A stretch of 64,000 nucleotides of DNA from Gammaproteobacteria bacterium (GTDB taxonomy: Bacteria > Pseudomonadota > Gammaproteobacteria > SZUA-140): contig JADJQS010000001.1 in the NCBI GenBank assembly GCA_016712635.1, positions 594,001 to 658,000 of the forward strand. Direction: 5' to 3'. This document shows, in pieces, positions 16,222 to 25,800 of this stretch. The notes beneath the pieces were generated by a model. It made no database searches. It saw only the letters and a list, made by a program, of their open reading frames with translations, and was not told where the DNA came from. The position numbers and the translations under genes are program-made. Position 1 is the stretch's first letter. Each line of letters opens with the position of its first letter.

Positions 16222-16386
16222 TCAGACCTCGATCATTTCAAAATCATCCTTGCCGGCCCCGCAATCGGGGCAGCGCCAGGTCAAAGGTACATCCTGCCAG
16301 GCCGTACCGGGGCTGATGCCATGCTCGGGCAGTCCCAGCGCCTCATCGTAAATGAAGCCGCAAATTACACACATGTATCGCTTCAT
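16222..16386 (-). CDS. Rubredoxin
   Basis: 54 residues, beginning MKRYMCVICG and ending MIEV. A small cytosolic one-iron electron carrier: the FeS4 site is Cys6-x2-Cys9 and Cys39-x2-Cys42 (RCPDCGAGKDDF), with the aromatic core FIYDEALG and TAW..VP. It matches the AlkG/RubA class in length. Its start lies 11 bp beyond the stop of the beta-barrel gene, so the two may be co-transcribed on the minus strand. Electron partners are unknown; oxygen- or peroxide-stress roles are common for rubredoxins. Confidence 0.93.
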   Translation of the reverse strand: MKRYMCVICGFIYDEALGLPEHGISPGTAWQDVPLTWRCPDCGAGKDDFEMIEV

Positions 16387-16397
16387 GTTCACCGTAC

Positions 16398-17039
16398 TCA
16401 ATAGAGCGGGTGCATCACACCCATCGTCGCAATCGCTGCAGTAACCACCTCGCGGTTTGCGATACCAACGGCGGTAACTTCCACGCTACCCCGGAGCCGC
16501 CAGTCACCCCACACATTCACCTCGGCCCCCAAACCTCCGATCAACGATCCACCATCGTCATTGAAGCGGTGGATATCGTTGATCGTCTCGTTGTACCGTG
16601 CAAGCGAATCCCACATGAACAACCCGCCCTTGAGAAACATGGCCAGATTCAAGCTGTCCAGCGGCCAAAGCGCGAGCCCCTGGATCGATATGCCGTCTAC
16701 CTCAGTCCTGCCCTCGATCGGCCCCGCATCCCAGATGGAGCTGACACCGTTGGAGGCACCGCTGAAAATCGTGTCGGTCAAGCGCATATAACCGACCTCC
16801 AGTGCAAAATGGCGATGCAGACGATAGCCGGCGTACAGCTGATATCCCGCACCTGATGTCTCGATCTCGGATGTCGTGATCGAACTGTCCGACCAGAATT
16901 CCTCGTCCATGTCTACCAGACTGCTGCCCGCTCCGCCGCCGACATACCATCCGGTCTCCTCCGCATGTACGCTGGCTGCATAGCCCGGCATGAGGGCAGC
17001 CAGCGAGGCGATCATCCCAAGATGCTTATACCAATGCAT
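16398..17039 (-). CDS. Outer-membrane beta-barrel protein (OmpA/OmpW-like porin family)
   Basis: 213 residues from ATG at 17039, with GGTGAG as ribosome site; a GTG at 17048 would add three residues. N-terminal signal peptide ending near SVHAEE. The mature part alternates polar and hydrophobic residues in eight or so strands (GWYVGGGAGSS, YQLYAGYRLHRHFALEVGYM, GGLGAEVNVWGDWRLRGSVEV), the pattern of small OmpA-type barrels. No peptidoglycan-binding domain follows. Function is not known; such barrels are often structural or adhesive. Confidence 0.8.
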   Translation of the reverse strand: MHWYKHLGMIASLAALMPGYAASVHAEETGWYVGGGAGSSLVDMDEEFWSDSSITTSEIETSGAGYQLYAGYRLHRHFALEVGYMRLTDTIFSGASNGVSSIWDAGPIEGRTEVDGISIQGLALWPLDSLNLAMFLKGGLFMWDSLARYNETINDIHRFNDDGGSLIGGLGAEVNVWGDWRLRGSVEVTAVGIANREVVTAAIATMGVMHPLY

Positions 17040-17526
17040 ATATCTCACCCATGTCTGTAAATCCGCCGCTGAAGCTCGACCAAACTATACAGGTAGAGGT
17101 AGCCGACGGCCATTCTCCAACATCCTGCCGGCGTGATACAACGAAGAAGAGGTATGCCCTGACGATCAGAATCCTGGTTGCCGGTGGCATCAGCTCGACT
17201 GCAGCTTTGTCCGGGCGCGGTTACCGACATACCGCGATATCGAAACAATCCCGTCCGTACGCGGCCTGTCAGGCGCGAGTCGTGCAATCCCATTTTCTCC
17301 AGCACTGCCCAACACGCTGGAGGACGCATGACCTGTGCCACTAAGTAAATCCTTAGACGTTCGCGGTCAAGCCATGCTTCTATCGTAAGATGCCGGCCTG
17401 ACATGGAAGTTCCGCGCGATTGGATCATCCGCAGATGACACCCGATCCGGAGTGCCCCGTGCGCCGCTCCAGGACATGGCCCGACGTGGCGCCGTATATC
17501 CCTGCGGGATAGGGCCGGCGATTGCG
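17040..17526. other. Intergenic stretch without recognised gene
   Basis: About 490 bp between the beta-barrel gene and the small lipoprotein gene. Open frames cover much of it on both strands, but none has a good ribosome site, domain or coherent composition. It must hold the minus-strand promoter of the beta-barrel gene; I see no clear -35/-10 pair. Confidence 0.4.
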
Positions 17527-17739
17527 CTAGCCGCCTTGTTCTTCCATGAGATCACGGCGACGGATGTCCGTTTCCTCCAGCATCGGCGCTATCTCCTGCG
17601 CCTTTTTGTAGGCGTTTTCCTGTCCCTTCCAGACATGATCGCCCGTGCGGTCTCCAGCCTGATCATCGGGTTGATCGCCGCCTGTGCAGCCGAAGAACGT
17701 CAGGCACGCCGCGAGAAGTAGATATCGGTGATGCGCCAT
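17527..17739 (-). CDS. Small lipoprotein
   Basis: 70 residues. Signal sequence MAHHRYLLLAACLTFFGC with a lipobox-like FFGC, so Cys18 is probably lipidated. The rest is polar and helical (VWKGQENAYKKAQEIAPMLEE..RRRDLMEEQ), a pattern seen in small gammaproteobacterial envelope lipoproteins of unknown role. GGGAGG lies 5 bases before the ATG. It follows the AAA+ ATPase on the same strand with 114 bp between them. Confidence 0.7.
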   Translation of the reverse strand: MAHHRYLLLAACLTFFGCTGGDQPDDQAGDRTGDHVWKGQENAYKKAQEIAPMLEETDIRRRDLMEEQGG

Positions 17740-17853
17740 GGAAGCCTCCCGGGTTCAGGTCCCGCACAGATCATGGTTTTGTATCGGATTCCCGCCGGAA
17801 AATCATAAGGCTGCCGGAAGGAGCACGGCGGTTTACCTGCGGTCAGCGAACAA

Positions 17854-18942
17854 CTAGGAGGGCAGCGCGCAGTAGAACCGGATACCGCCACCTTCGAGCC
17901 GCCCGATCAGCCGGCGCCTCATCGTTCCGTCGGTGATTCGAGCTGAACGGGCAATCACCTCCACCAGCACAGCTGTCACATCGCATCGAAAGGATCGCGC
18001 GATGGCACGAGCTCCGAAACGGCGGTCGAATCCACGCCACGCAAGCCAGGCACGTGCGGGCGGATCGAGCGCGACAGCCCAGCCGGAGAGCGCCAGGCGG
18101 GCATTGAGGCGGCCGAGTTCCAGCTCGATGAGCGCATCGCATGACTCGGGCTCCAGACTGTTGAACATGATCACGCGGTCGATGCGATTGATGAACTCGG
18201 GGTCGAAGGTTCGGTGCAGCGCCACGTCCATGATCTCGCCGATGCGGCGGCGCCGGGCCGCAATGGAAACGGGCACAATGCGGCGCCAGCCGCGGCTCAA
18301 ACCATCTTCGTAGCGCAGGATATCGCGCGCGGCAAGATTGCTCGTCATGAAAACCAGCGCATTGCGGAAATCCACGGTTTTTGCCCCCGATGACAGGGTC
18401 AGGCGGCCGTGGTCAAAAACATTGAGCAGGGCCCGGATCACTTCCTTTCCCGCCTTTTCGATCTCGTCGAAAAGCACGATCCCGGGACGGCCAAAGCTGC
18501 CCCCGATCAGTTCGATATCCAGCAGCGTCGCACCTTCCCGGCTGCCCACATAGCCGGGAGGAGCGCCGGTGATTGCCGCCGCGTAATGGTCCTGGGCAAG
18601 CGTGTTCATATCGATGCGGCAGCAGGCATCTGGACTTCCGTGGATCGACTCGGCGAGCACACGTATCAGCTCGGTCTTGCCCACACCGGTCGGCCCCAGA
18701 AATAAAACGACCTGCAGCGGACGGCGCGGATCGCCGAGATCCGCCTTGACCAGGTTGAGCAAGGATTCAATCGCTGCGAGGGCCTGATCCTGGCCTACGA
18801 TCCGGGCGCGCAGACGCGCCATGACGGCTTCCGGACTGAACTGAAACCGTGATGCCAGACCGCCGGGCGCAGGGTCTGATGGCGCGCCGAGAATTCCCTC
18901 GCCCCGGTTAAGCTCGGTCAGCATGTCGTTGATGAAGGGCAT
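17854..18942 (-). CDS. Single-module AAA+ ATPase, ClpB/ClpA D2-like
   Basis: 362 residues from ATG at 18942 (MPFINDML), with GGAAG before it; a TTG at 18966 is less likely. One AAA+ module of the Clp/Hsp100 D2 class: Walker A GPTGVGKTE, pore loop PPGYVG, Walker B VLFDEIEKA, sensor-1 FMTSNLA, arginine finger in DPEFINRID, sensor-2 GARAI. It lacks the N-domain, the D1 module and the coiled-coil middle domain, and no ClpP-binding IGF/L loop is seen. It probably threads or remodels a protein partner. Downstream of the amidase gene by 54 bp, perhaps one operon. Confidence 0.85.
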   Translation of the reverse strand: MPFINDMLTELNRGEGILGAPSDPAPGGLASRFQFSPEAVMARLRARIVGQDQALAAIESLLNLVKADLGDPRRPLQVVLFLGPTGVGKTELIRVLAESIHGSPDACCRIDMNTLAQDHYAAAITGAPPGYVGSREGATLLDIELIGGSFGRPGIVLFDEIEKAGKEVIRALLNVFDHGRLTLSSGAKTVDFRNALVFMTSNLAARDILRYEDGLSRGWRRIVPVSIAARRRRIGEIMDVALHRTFDPEFINRIDRVIMFNSLEPESCDALIELELGRLNARLALSGWAVALDPPARAWLAWRGFDRRFGARAIARSFRCDVTAVLVEVIARSARITDGTMRRRLIGRLEGGGIRFYCALPS

Positions 18943-18996
18943 CGCTCTTCCCGACTGCCCCACCAAACCCCGGCACGGGTATCCGGTGCCGTCCTG

Positions 18997-20046
18997 TTAC
19001 CGCTGCGCAGCGGACTTTTCCTGCTCCTTGCAGGGCAGCCCACCTACCGGACACTCGGCGACGCCGATGGTGGAGCGCGTGAGTTTCTCGACGCCCTGCT
19101 GCGCCTTTTCCGCATCCATCACCCAGGTGCGATAAAATTCAAACGGACATTCGGCCACGCCCTTGTCGCCGTCGCCGGAGTTGTAGATGCCGGTATAGCC
19201 GCGATGCAGCAGCTTGAAGAGGTGGTTCTGCGCCTGGTCGTTTGCGCGCGCGTCGCGGATTGTGGAGACAGAGAGCTGGGCATACTGAATCCCCATCTCT
19301 TCCTCGCCGCACTCGCCCAGGGTACGCCCATCGAAGCCGATGATGGCCGAGTGGCCAAAATAGGAATAGACACCGTCGAAGCCGGCGGCGTTGGCGACAG
19401 CCACATAGCAGTTGTTCGCCCAGGCCATCGCCTTGGCCATCATCACCTGCTGATCCTTGGCGGGATACATGTATCCCTGGCAGCGTACGATCAGCTCGGC
19501 CCCCTTCATGGCACAGTCACGCCAGATTTCGGGATAATTGCCATCGTCGCAGATGATGAGGCTGATCTTGAGGCCCTTCGGTCCCTCGGTGACGTAGGTG
19601 CGGTCGCCCGGATACCAGCCCTCGATCGGACACCAGGGCAAGCATTTGCGGTATTTCTGTACAATGCGCCCCTTGTTGTCGATCAGCACCAGGGTGTTAT
19701 AAGGCGCCTTGCTCGGATGCTCCTCATGCCGTTCGCCGGTCAGCGAGAACACTCCCCAGGTATTAGCCTTGCGGCAGGCCTCGGCGAAGATCTCGGTCTC
19801 CTCGCCCGGCACCGTGGCCGCCGTCACCATCATTTCCGCCGGGTCGTACATGATCCCCATGGTGCTGTACTCGGGGAAGATCACCAGGTCCATGCCCGGC
19901 AGACCGGTCTTCATGCCGACGATCATCTCGCCAATGGCGCGCGCGTTGGCGAGCACCTCGGCCTTGGTGTGGAGCCGTGGCATTTTATAGTTCACCACCG
20001 CGACGCCGACTGTATCCCTGCTGCTGGAAATATCACCATGCCTCAT
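18997..20046 (-). CDS. amiE: Aliphatic amidase
   Basis: 349 residues from ATG at 20046 with GAGGAG upstream; the frame extends to 20172 without family sequence. Hydrolyses short-chain amides to acid and ammonia. Nitrilase-superfamily catalytic residues stand at the same numbers as in Pseudomonas AmiE: Glu59 (FPEYS), Lys134 (KYRKC), Glu142 (IEGW) and Cys166 (IICDDGNYPE). The C-terminal arm (HRGYTGIYNSG..) is complete. It may give a nitrogen source; formamidase (AmiF) is a close relative, but the sequence fits AmiE better. Confidence 0.92.
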   Translation of the reverse strand: MRHGDISSSRDTVGVAVVNYKMPRLHTKAEVLANARAIGEMIVGMKTGLPGMDLVIFPEYSTMGIMYDPAEMMVTAATVPGEETEIFAEACRKANTWGVFSLTGERHEEHPSKAPYNTLVLIDNKGRIVQKYRKCLPWCPIEGWYPGDRTYVTEGPKGLKISLIICDDGNYPEIWRDCAMKGAELIVRCQGYMYPAKDQQVMMAKAMAWANNCYVAVANAAGFDGVYSYFGHSAIIGFDGRTLGECGEEEMGIQYAQLSVSTIRDARANDQAQNHLFKLLHRGYTGIYNSGDGDKGVAECPFEFYRTWVMDAEKAQQGVEKLTRSTIGVAECPVGGLPCKEQEKSAAQR

Positions 20047-20853
20047 AGCTTGCCGCTCCTCATGTCTCTGACTTGCATTGAACTGATCAACAGACGCAAT
20101 CCTGCAGATTAGCCGCGCATCCTGCGTGTCGACCGGCCAGCAAGCCGGCGCGCGCCATGACGGTACATCCATCCATCAAGGCGGGTGAAGCCGCCACGTC
20201 CTTGTGGCGAACAGTCCACCTCACGACCAGAGCAGGATGCATGCCAAGGCGGGAATCAACGAAAAGTCAGTGAGTTGCTAAAGTTGTCCCGGTACCGTTG
20301 TGCCCGGTGCGCACCACGCCGAAACACGTGTTGCACCTCGAGTGCGCAGCGGGGTGACCCGAGGCCCGTTCCCGGCCGCAGCTGGTGGATTGTCTGCAGC
20401 GTCACGGGAAAGGGACCACCGGTCAGCTCATCGGTACTGCCTCCAGGTCTTCATGAACATCCCACCTGAAGCGTGGCGTACAGATGGCGAGGAATACCAG
20501 ATACTCTGCGCCGTACTGGTGATCCGCCGGGGACACAGCGGAGGGATGATGACTACGTCCACCGGATGCAGGTCCAATGCGCCCTGAACCGGCGATAATC
20601 ACATACCGCTCTCGGGTCCCGGCCGCCCCGCCCCCGGGGGCGCCCCCCCCGGGACCCCCGGCCGCGCGCGGGAAACCCCGCCCCCCCCCGGGCCCCCCCG
20701 AAGCCGGGGGAGGGCGCCCCCCCCCGCCCCCAAGGTACCCCCCCCCCCCCACCCCTGGGACACAACCCCCCCCCGCCCCGCGCCCCCCCCCCCCCGCCGG
20801 CGGAGGGCCCCCCCCCGGCGGATGGATGGCGCGCAACATGCATCACGCGGCCA
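20047..20853. other. Long intergenic region including a poly-C tract
   Basis: About 800 bp without a credible gene. The first 560 bp have ordinary composition and only frames with no recognisable protein. The last part (about 20612-20822) is the C-homopolymer tract listed separately, ending 32 bp before the tag stop codon. Confidence 0.5.
20612..20822. repeat. C-homopolymer low-complexity tract (probable sequence artefact)
   Basis: About 210 bp made almost only of C runs of 5 to 14 bases separated by G-rich bits, with almost no A or T. Nothing like it occurs elsewhere in the window. Read on the minus strand these are G runs, the classic product of signal loss in two-colour Illumina chemistry. 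A real G-quadruplex-forming locus is the alternative. Sequence and length here should not be trusted. Confidence 0.7.
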
Positions 20854-21441
20854 CTATATCTGCCGGTACTTATGCGTGATTTCCGGGAAACGAAAGCAAT
20901 CCGTCGTGTGGTCATTCACCAGGCCGCAGGCCTGCATGTGCGCGTACATGACGGTACTGCCGGTGAACCTGAAGCCGCGGCGCATGAGGTCCCGGCTGAG
21001 GGCATTCGACTCCGGCGTCGTTGCGGGAATCTGTTTGAGATTCCGCCGTCGATTCACGATGGTCCTGCCGTGGACGAAACCCCATATGTATTCGTCGAAG
21101 CTGCCGTACTCCTCCTGCACGGCAAGGAAGGCGCGCGCGTTGGTGACGGCGGACTCCACCTTCAGACGGTTGCGGATGATGCCGTCGAACTGCAGCAGCC
21201 GTTCGACCCTGGCCGGGGAGTAGCGCGCGACAATGTGTGGATCGAATCCGGAAAACGCCTTGCGGTAGCCGGGGCGCCGCTTGAGAATGGTGGCCCAGCT
21301 CAACCCGGCCTGCGCGCCCTCGAGGAGGAGGAATTCGAAATGCACGCGGTCGTCGTGCACCGGGACGCCCCATTCTTCGTCATGATATTTCTCATAGGCC
21401 GGAAAGGTATCCCGTGCCCACTGGCAGCGATTGAGTTTCAT
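20854..21441 (-). CDS. tag: DNA-3-methyladenine glycosylase I
   Basis: 195 residues. Removes 3-methyladenine from alkylated DNA in base-excision repair. Family signatures: RCQWA near the N-terminus, YHDEEWGVPVHDD with the catalytic Glu, FEFLLLEGAQAGLSW, and the C-terminal GFRFTGSTVMYAHMQACGLVNDH. The zinc ligands of Tag (Cys near 6, His near 20, and the late HMQACG..H/C segment) are visible. Length is normal. The stop codon lies 32 bp from the suspect C tract, but the protein itself looks complete. Confidence 0.94.
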   Translation of the reverse strand: MKLNRCQWARDTFPAYEKYHDEEWGVPVHDDRVHFEFLLLEGAQAGLSWATILKRRPGYRKAFSGFDPHIVARYSPARVERLLQFDGIIRNRLKVESAVTNARAFLAVQEEYGSFDEYIWGFVHGRTIVNRRRNLKQIPATTPESNALSRDLMRRGFRFTGSTVMYAHMQACGLVNDHTTDCFRFPEITHKYRQI

Positions 21442-21563
21442 AAGAGCGGTGAAGTCGTGCGGCCCCCGGCGATGACGGAACCCGTGGCGGACCTATGGTA
21501 GCATCCGCACCGGTCGCCATGCAGGCGAGGGTTCGCACACGGCGCCCGCCCCACAAACAGGAC

Positions 21564-21589
21564 GGGGCCGGCATGTACATGCCGGCCCC
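21564..21589 (-). terminator. Perfect 26-bp palindrome, probable terminator for cytochrome P460 gene
   Basis: A 13-bp perfect inverted repeat beginning GGGGCCGGCATG lies 21 bases beyond the P460 stop. The following minus-strand sequence (CCTGTTTGTG) is only weakly T-rich, so termination may be partial or the site may be a protein target. Confidence 0.5.
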
Positions 21590-21610
21590 TGTGCAGCATG
21601 GGCGCCGGCT

Positions 21611-22096
21611 TCAGTCGCGCAGGGCGCTGAAGACGTACGTCGTGGCCTGCTGGGAGGCGTGACAGTCATAGCAGGACTTCCCGCCGTCCTGCGTCAGGCG
21701 CTTGGTGCGACTGTCACCGGCAAACCCCTCGAAACCCCACCCGCCAGTATCGGCAAACCGTTTGGCATCCCGCTCCATCACCCCGACCAGCTTCCGTGCA
21801 CCCTCCTGCAGGCTGCCGCCGCCCTCGCTGTAATCCAGCAGATCGAACACCAGCACGGCGCCGTCCTGGTAACGGCCGTCGCGCAGACCCCTGATACCCT
21901 TGTCGTTGGCGTAGACATGATGAATGCCCAGAAACGGGTTCTCCAGGGCGTGCCCGGGCAATATCACCATGGATTTGACATGCTGCCATGCCCGGTACCC
22001 CTCCGGATAGCCGACACTGCCCGACCCGGTTGCGTACCCCGCCGCCGCAAGCCCCAGAACCAGCGCCCCAACCGTTGCCACCCTACGCAGCTTCAT
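21611..22096 (-). CDS. Cytochrome P460-family haem protein
   Basis: 161 residues from ATG at 22096, with AGGAGGG 6 bases upstream. Signal peptide about 1-23. P460-family domain with RAWQHVKSM, a core rich in aromatic residues, ERDAKRFADTGGWGFEGF and a C-terminal haem c motif Cys142-x2-Cys145-His146. Members are cytochromes P460 that oxidise hydroxylamine/NO or related cytochromes c'-beta that bind NO; which one cannot be decided by eye because the cross-linking Lys cannot be aligned with certainty. Divergent from a MarR-type regulator with 89 bp between them, which suggests local control. Confidence 0.85.
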   Translation of the reverse strand: MKLRRVATVGALVLGLAAAGYATGSGSVGYPEGYRAWQHVKSMVILPGHALENPFLGIHHVYANDKGIRGLRDGRYQDGAVLVFDLLDYSEGGGSLQEGARKLVGVMERDAKRFADTGGWGFEGFAGDSRTKRLTQDGGKSCYDCHASQQATTYVFSALRD

Positions 22097-22127
22097 GACC
22101 GACCCTCCTATTTGGTTTCGAGTCGAT

Positions 22128-22157
22128 ACTTTATGGAGGTGCACCGGTATTTGTCAA
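22128..22157 (-). promoter_or_regulatory. Promoter of cytochrome P460 gene
   Basis: On the minus strand TTGACA (22157-22152), 18-base spacer, TAAAGT (22133-22128). The -10 is imperfect, as expected for an activated or repressed promoter. Confidence 0.5.
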
Positions 22158-22161
22158 GACC

Positions 22162-22176
22162 GTATCGTGCCGATAC
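22162..22176. promoter_or_regulatory. Candidate MarR operator
   Basis: Perfect inverted repeat GTATCG-TGC-CGATAC, 9 bp before the MarR start codon and just upstream of the P460 -35 element. A further CGATAC half-site lies at 22124-22129, beside the P460 -10 element. The position fits repression of both divergent genes. Confidence 0.5.
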
Positions 22177-22185
22177 CATAGTCAT

Positions 22186-22758
22186 ATGGATCGATCGGTA
22201 CTGCTCGAGTACATCGAACGCATAGGAGGCCTGTTGCGCGCCGAACAGCGCGCCGACGCCGGTGCCTTTGGCCTGCAGCCGGTGCACATCGACGCGCTGC
22301 GCTACCTGGAACGCTGCAACCGCTACAGCAACACCCCGGCGGCGCTCGCGGCGTACCTCGGCTCGACCAAAGGTACCGTGTCACAGACCCTGAAACTGCT
22401 CGAGCAAGCCGGCTATCTCAGCAAGACCGGAGACCCTTCCGACGGCCGCGTGGTGCACCTCGCGCTTAGCGCCAAGGGTCGGAAAATTCTACAAAAACTC
22501 GCAATTCCTGCACGCTGGAGCCACACCCTCGAGCGCGTGGAGGAGGGGCGATGCGAGGAGGCGACACGCACCCTCAGGACCCTGTTGCAGCACGCCCAGC
22601 TATCCAACGGATACCGCACCTTTGGAGCGTGCCACAGCTGCCGCCATCTCATCGGCGCGGAAGGAAGCGGATACCGCTGCGGACTGACCGGCGAAGCGCT
22701 CTCGCCAGCGGATACCGCGCGCATCTGCTACGAGCATGAACCCGCCCCCGCGGCCTGA
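22186..22758 (+). CDS. MarR-family regulator with C-terminal four-Cys domain
   Basis: 190 residues. Residues 1-125 form a MarR winged helix: dimerisation helix, HIDALRYLE, recognition helix STKGTVSQTLKLLE and the wing DPSDGRVVHLALS. After about residue 145 comes a Cys cluster, C-x2-C-x12-C-x15-C (ACHSCRHL...RCGL...RICYEH), able to hold an Fe-S cluster or zinc; ordinary MarR proteins of about 145 residues lack it. It is divergent from the P460 haem protein, so sensing of NO, redox state or metal is an attractive but unproven idea. Confidence 0.85.
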   Translation: MDRSVLLEYIERIGGLLRAEQRADAGAFGLQPVHIDALRYLERCNRYSNTPAALAAYLGSTKGTVSQTLKLLEQAGYLSKTGDPSDGRVVHLALSAKGRKILQKLAIPARWSHTLERVEEGRCEEATRTLRTLLQHAQLSNGYRTFGACHSCRHLIGAEGSGYRCGLTGEALSPADTARICYEHEPAPAA

Positions 22759-22834
22759 TTCCGGCAGAGTGTTAAACCTGTATTCAGCCTGTATTTAGCT
22801 GGAGTTATCAGTCGCTTGTGCCGATAGTCTGGGC

Positions 22835-25800
22835 ATGCCCTACCGCCGCCCAGCACCCGTACGCTGCCTCAGCCCCGGTCGAATCGCGCTGATCTACGCC
22901 GCGTTCGCCGCGCTCTGGATCGCCGTTTCCGACAGTCTCCTCGGCATGCTCATCCGGGACCCGGCGCTGTCCCTGCAGATCAGCGCCGGAAAAGGATTCC
23001 TTTTCGTTGCAGTCACGGCCGCGCTGCTGCTCCTACTGCTCCGATGCCAGGGGCAGACCGCGGCGGAAATCGCACCTGGCGCCGATAATGCGCAGGACCA
23101 TGCCCGTCCGTCACGCATGCGCATGCCGCTGGTGTTCGGCGCTCTTGCGATGGTGGTGCCGCTGATCGGACTGGGCATCATCCACCTGCACGGACCGCAT
23201 ATGCAGCAGGCCGCATTCGCGGACCTGCGCGCGATCGCCGGCCTCAAGGCCGGTCAGATGGAGTTCTGGCTGAACGAGCGGCGCGGCGACGCTGAAATGA
23301 TGGCAAGCAGCCCGGGTTTCATCGACAACGTCGATGCGATGTTGCGCGGGGACCAGGACGCGCGCCAGCACGTGCTCACGCGGATCGAGCGGCTCAGACA
23401 CATCTTCGGCTATGAGACCGACATCTACGACGACACCGGTCGCAAGGTCTATTCCTCATTCATCCATAACGACCCATCCGGCACCATGCTGGACGCGCAC
23501 CTGGCAGACGCGCTGCGCAGCGGACAGGTGCAGAACCGCGACATATATCGCGACGCCAGGGGCCATGTTCATCTCGAGTTCATCGTCCCGCTGCTCCTGG
23601 ACACAGGCGCTGCCGGGCGTGTGGCCATCGGAAACCTCGTGCTGCATGCGCCCGTGGAGCGGTTTCTCTATCCGCTTGTCGATACCTGGCCTACGCCAAG
23701 CGCCAGCGCCGAAACCCTGCTGGTCCGCCGGGATGGGGACAAGCTCAGGTTGCTCAGTGAATTTCACCACAACCATGCCATCCAGTCAGACCAGGCCCCG
23801 CTTGAGATCGAACTTGCCGGCGTGGACGTCCCGGAACAAACGGCGGAGACGAGGGACTATCGCGGCACAACCGTACTGGCGGCCATCCGGCCGGTCATCG
23901 GCACCCCGTGGCATATCCTCGCCAAGATCGACCGCGATGAAGTGATGGCCCCGCTGCGGGACCTGGTGTTCTGGGTCTCCATCGTGGCGTTCTTCGCCAT
24001 CGCCTGTCTCGCAGCGGCGGTATTCATGCTCTGGCGCCAGCAGGCGCATGCCCACGCCATGGAACTGCGGGCACAGGCGGCGGAGAAGGACAGGGTGTTG
24101 CGGCACTTCTATGATCTTTCGCTGATCGGCATGGCGATCACGTCGCCTCTCACCAAGCAGACGCTCCATGTCAACGACGAACTGTGCAGGATCACCGGGT
24201 ACACGCGCGACGAGATGTTGCGGCTCCCGTGGCCGGAACTTATCCATCCGGAGCGGCGCAGCGTGGACCTCGCCGAGTACGCGCTGCTGCTGAGCGGCGA
24301 GATCGCCATATATGCGCGCGACTCCAGGCTCATACGCAAGGATGGCTCGGTCATCGACATCACCGTCAATTCCCAATGCGTTCGCAGGCCCGATGGACAG
24401 CCGGAACTCACCATCGCAACGATCCAGGATGTAACCGCACGCAAAAACATGGAACACGCGCTGCGTGAGAGCGAATCCAATCTGAATCACGCGCAGAGAA
24501 TCGCCCGAATGGGCAGCTGGGCGCTGGATGTCCGTCGCAACGAGCTGATCTGGTCTGCCGAGACACACCGCATCTTCGACATCCCGGTCGGCACGCCCCT
24601 GACCTACGAGCTTTTCCTCAATCGCGTGCACCCCGAAGACCGCGACCAGGTGGATCGCGCATGGAAATCAGCATTGCAAGGCGAACCCTATGACATTGAG
24701 CACCGGATCATCGCCGCCGACGGGATCAAATGGATCCGGGAGCGCGCCGAGCTGAACTTCGCGGCCGATGGACAGCTGATCGGCGGACTCGGCACTTCGC
24801 AGGATATTACCGAGCGCAAGGAAATCGAGCTCAGGCTGCTGAAGAGCGAAGAGATCCGACGGCAATCCCAGCGTATCGCGGCGCTCGGACATTATGTCTT
24901 CGACATCGCAGCCGGAACCTGGACCAGCTCCGACACACTGGACGAGATCTTCGGCATCGACGCCTCCTATCCGAAGGAGGTAGAGAACTGGCTGATGCTC
25001 ATTCATCCGGAAGAGCGCGACGAGATGCAGGATTACCTGCTGGATCATGTGCTGCGTGACAGAAAACCGTTCGACCGCGAGTATCGCATCGTGCGTCACA
25101 ATGACGGCGCCGTGCGCTGGCTGCACGGTCTGGGGCGTCTGGAGCACGGCGCCGATGGGGCTCCGGTCATGATGCTCGGCACCATCCAGGATGTCACCGA
25201 ACGCAGGAGGAGCGAGGAACGCATCCGGCTCGCCGCCGCGGTATTCGACAACAGCCGCGAGGGCGTCATGGTCACCGACGCGCAGCAGCGCATCGTGCTG
25301 GTGAACCGGGCCTTCTGCGAGCTCAAGGGTTACGACGAGCAGGAACTGCTGGGACAGGCGCCGGACATGCTCCAGTCCGGCCGCCACAGCGACGAATTCT
25401 ACGCCGCCATGTGGGAGAGCCTCAAAACCACCGGCCACTGGCAGGGTGAGGCCTGGAACCGGCACCGCAGCGGCGAGGTATCTCCAGTCCTGGTGAACAT
25501 CAGCAGTATCCATGACAACGAGGGCAAGATCACGCACCATGTCGGAGTATTTACCGACATCTCGATACAAAAATCGACGGAGGCCAGGCTCGAGTTCATG
25601 GCCCATCACGATTCGCTGACCCAGCTGCCGAATCGGCTGCTGATGCATTCGCGCCTCGAACACAGCGTCGAGGTCGCCCGGCGCGAGAATCGCCGCCTGG
25701 CGCTGCTGATGCTGGATCTGGACCAGTTCAAGGACGTCAACGACAGCTTCGGCCACCTCGCCGGGGACGAACTGCTGCAGCACGTCAGCAAGCGGCTGAC

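Noticed and set aside
17045..17428. 127-codon frame upstream of the beta-barrel gene
   Set aside because: No signal, domain or ribosome site, and codon use looks random.
20577..20915. Proline- and glycine-rich open frames over the poly-C tract
   Set aside because: They are simple translations of C or G runs, without ribosome site or homologue-like pattern.
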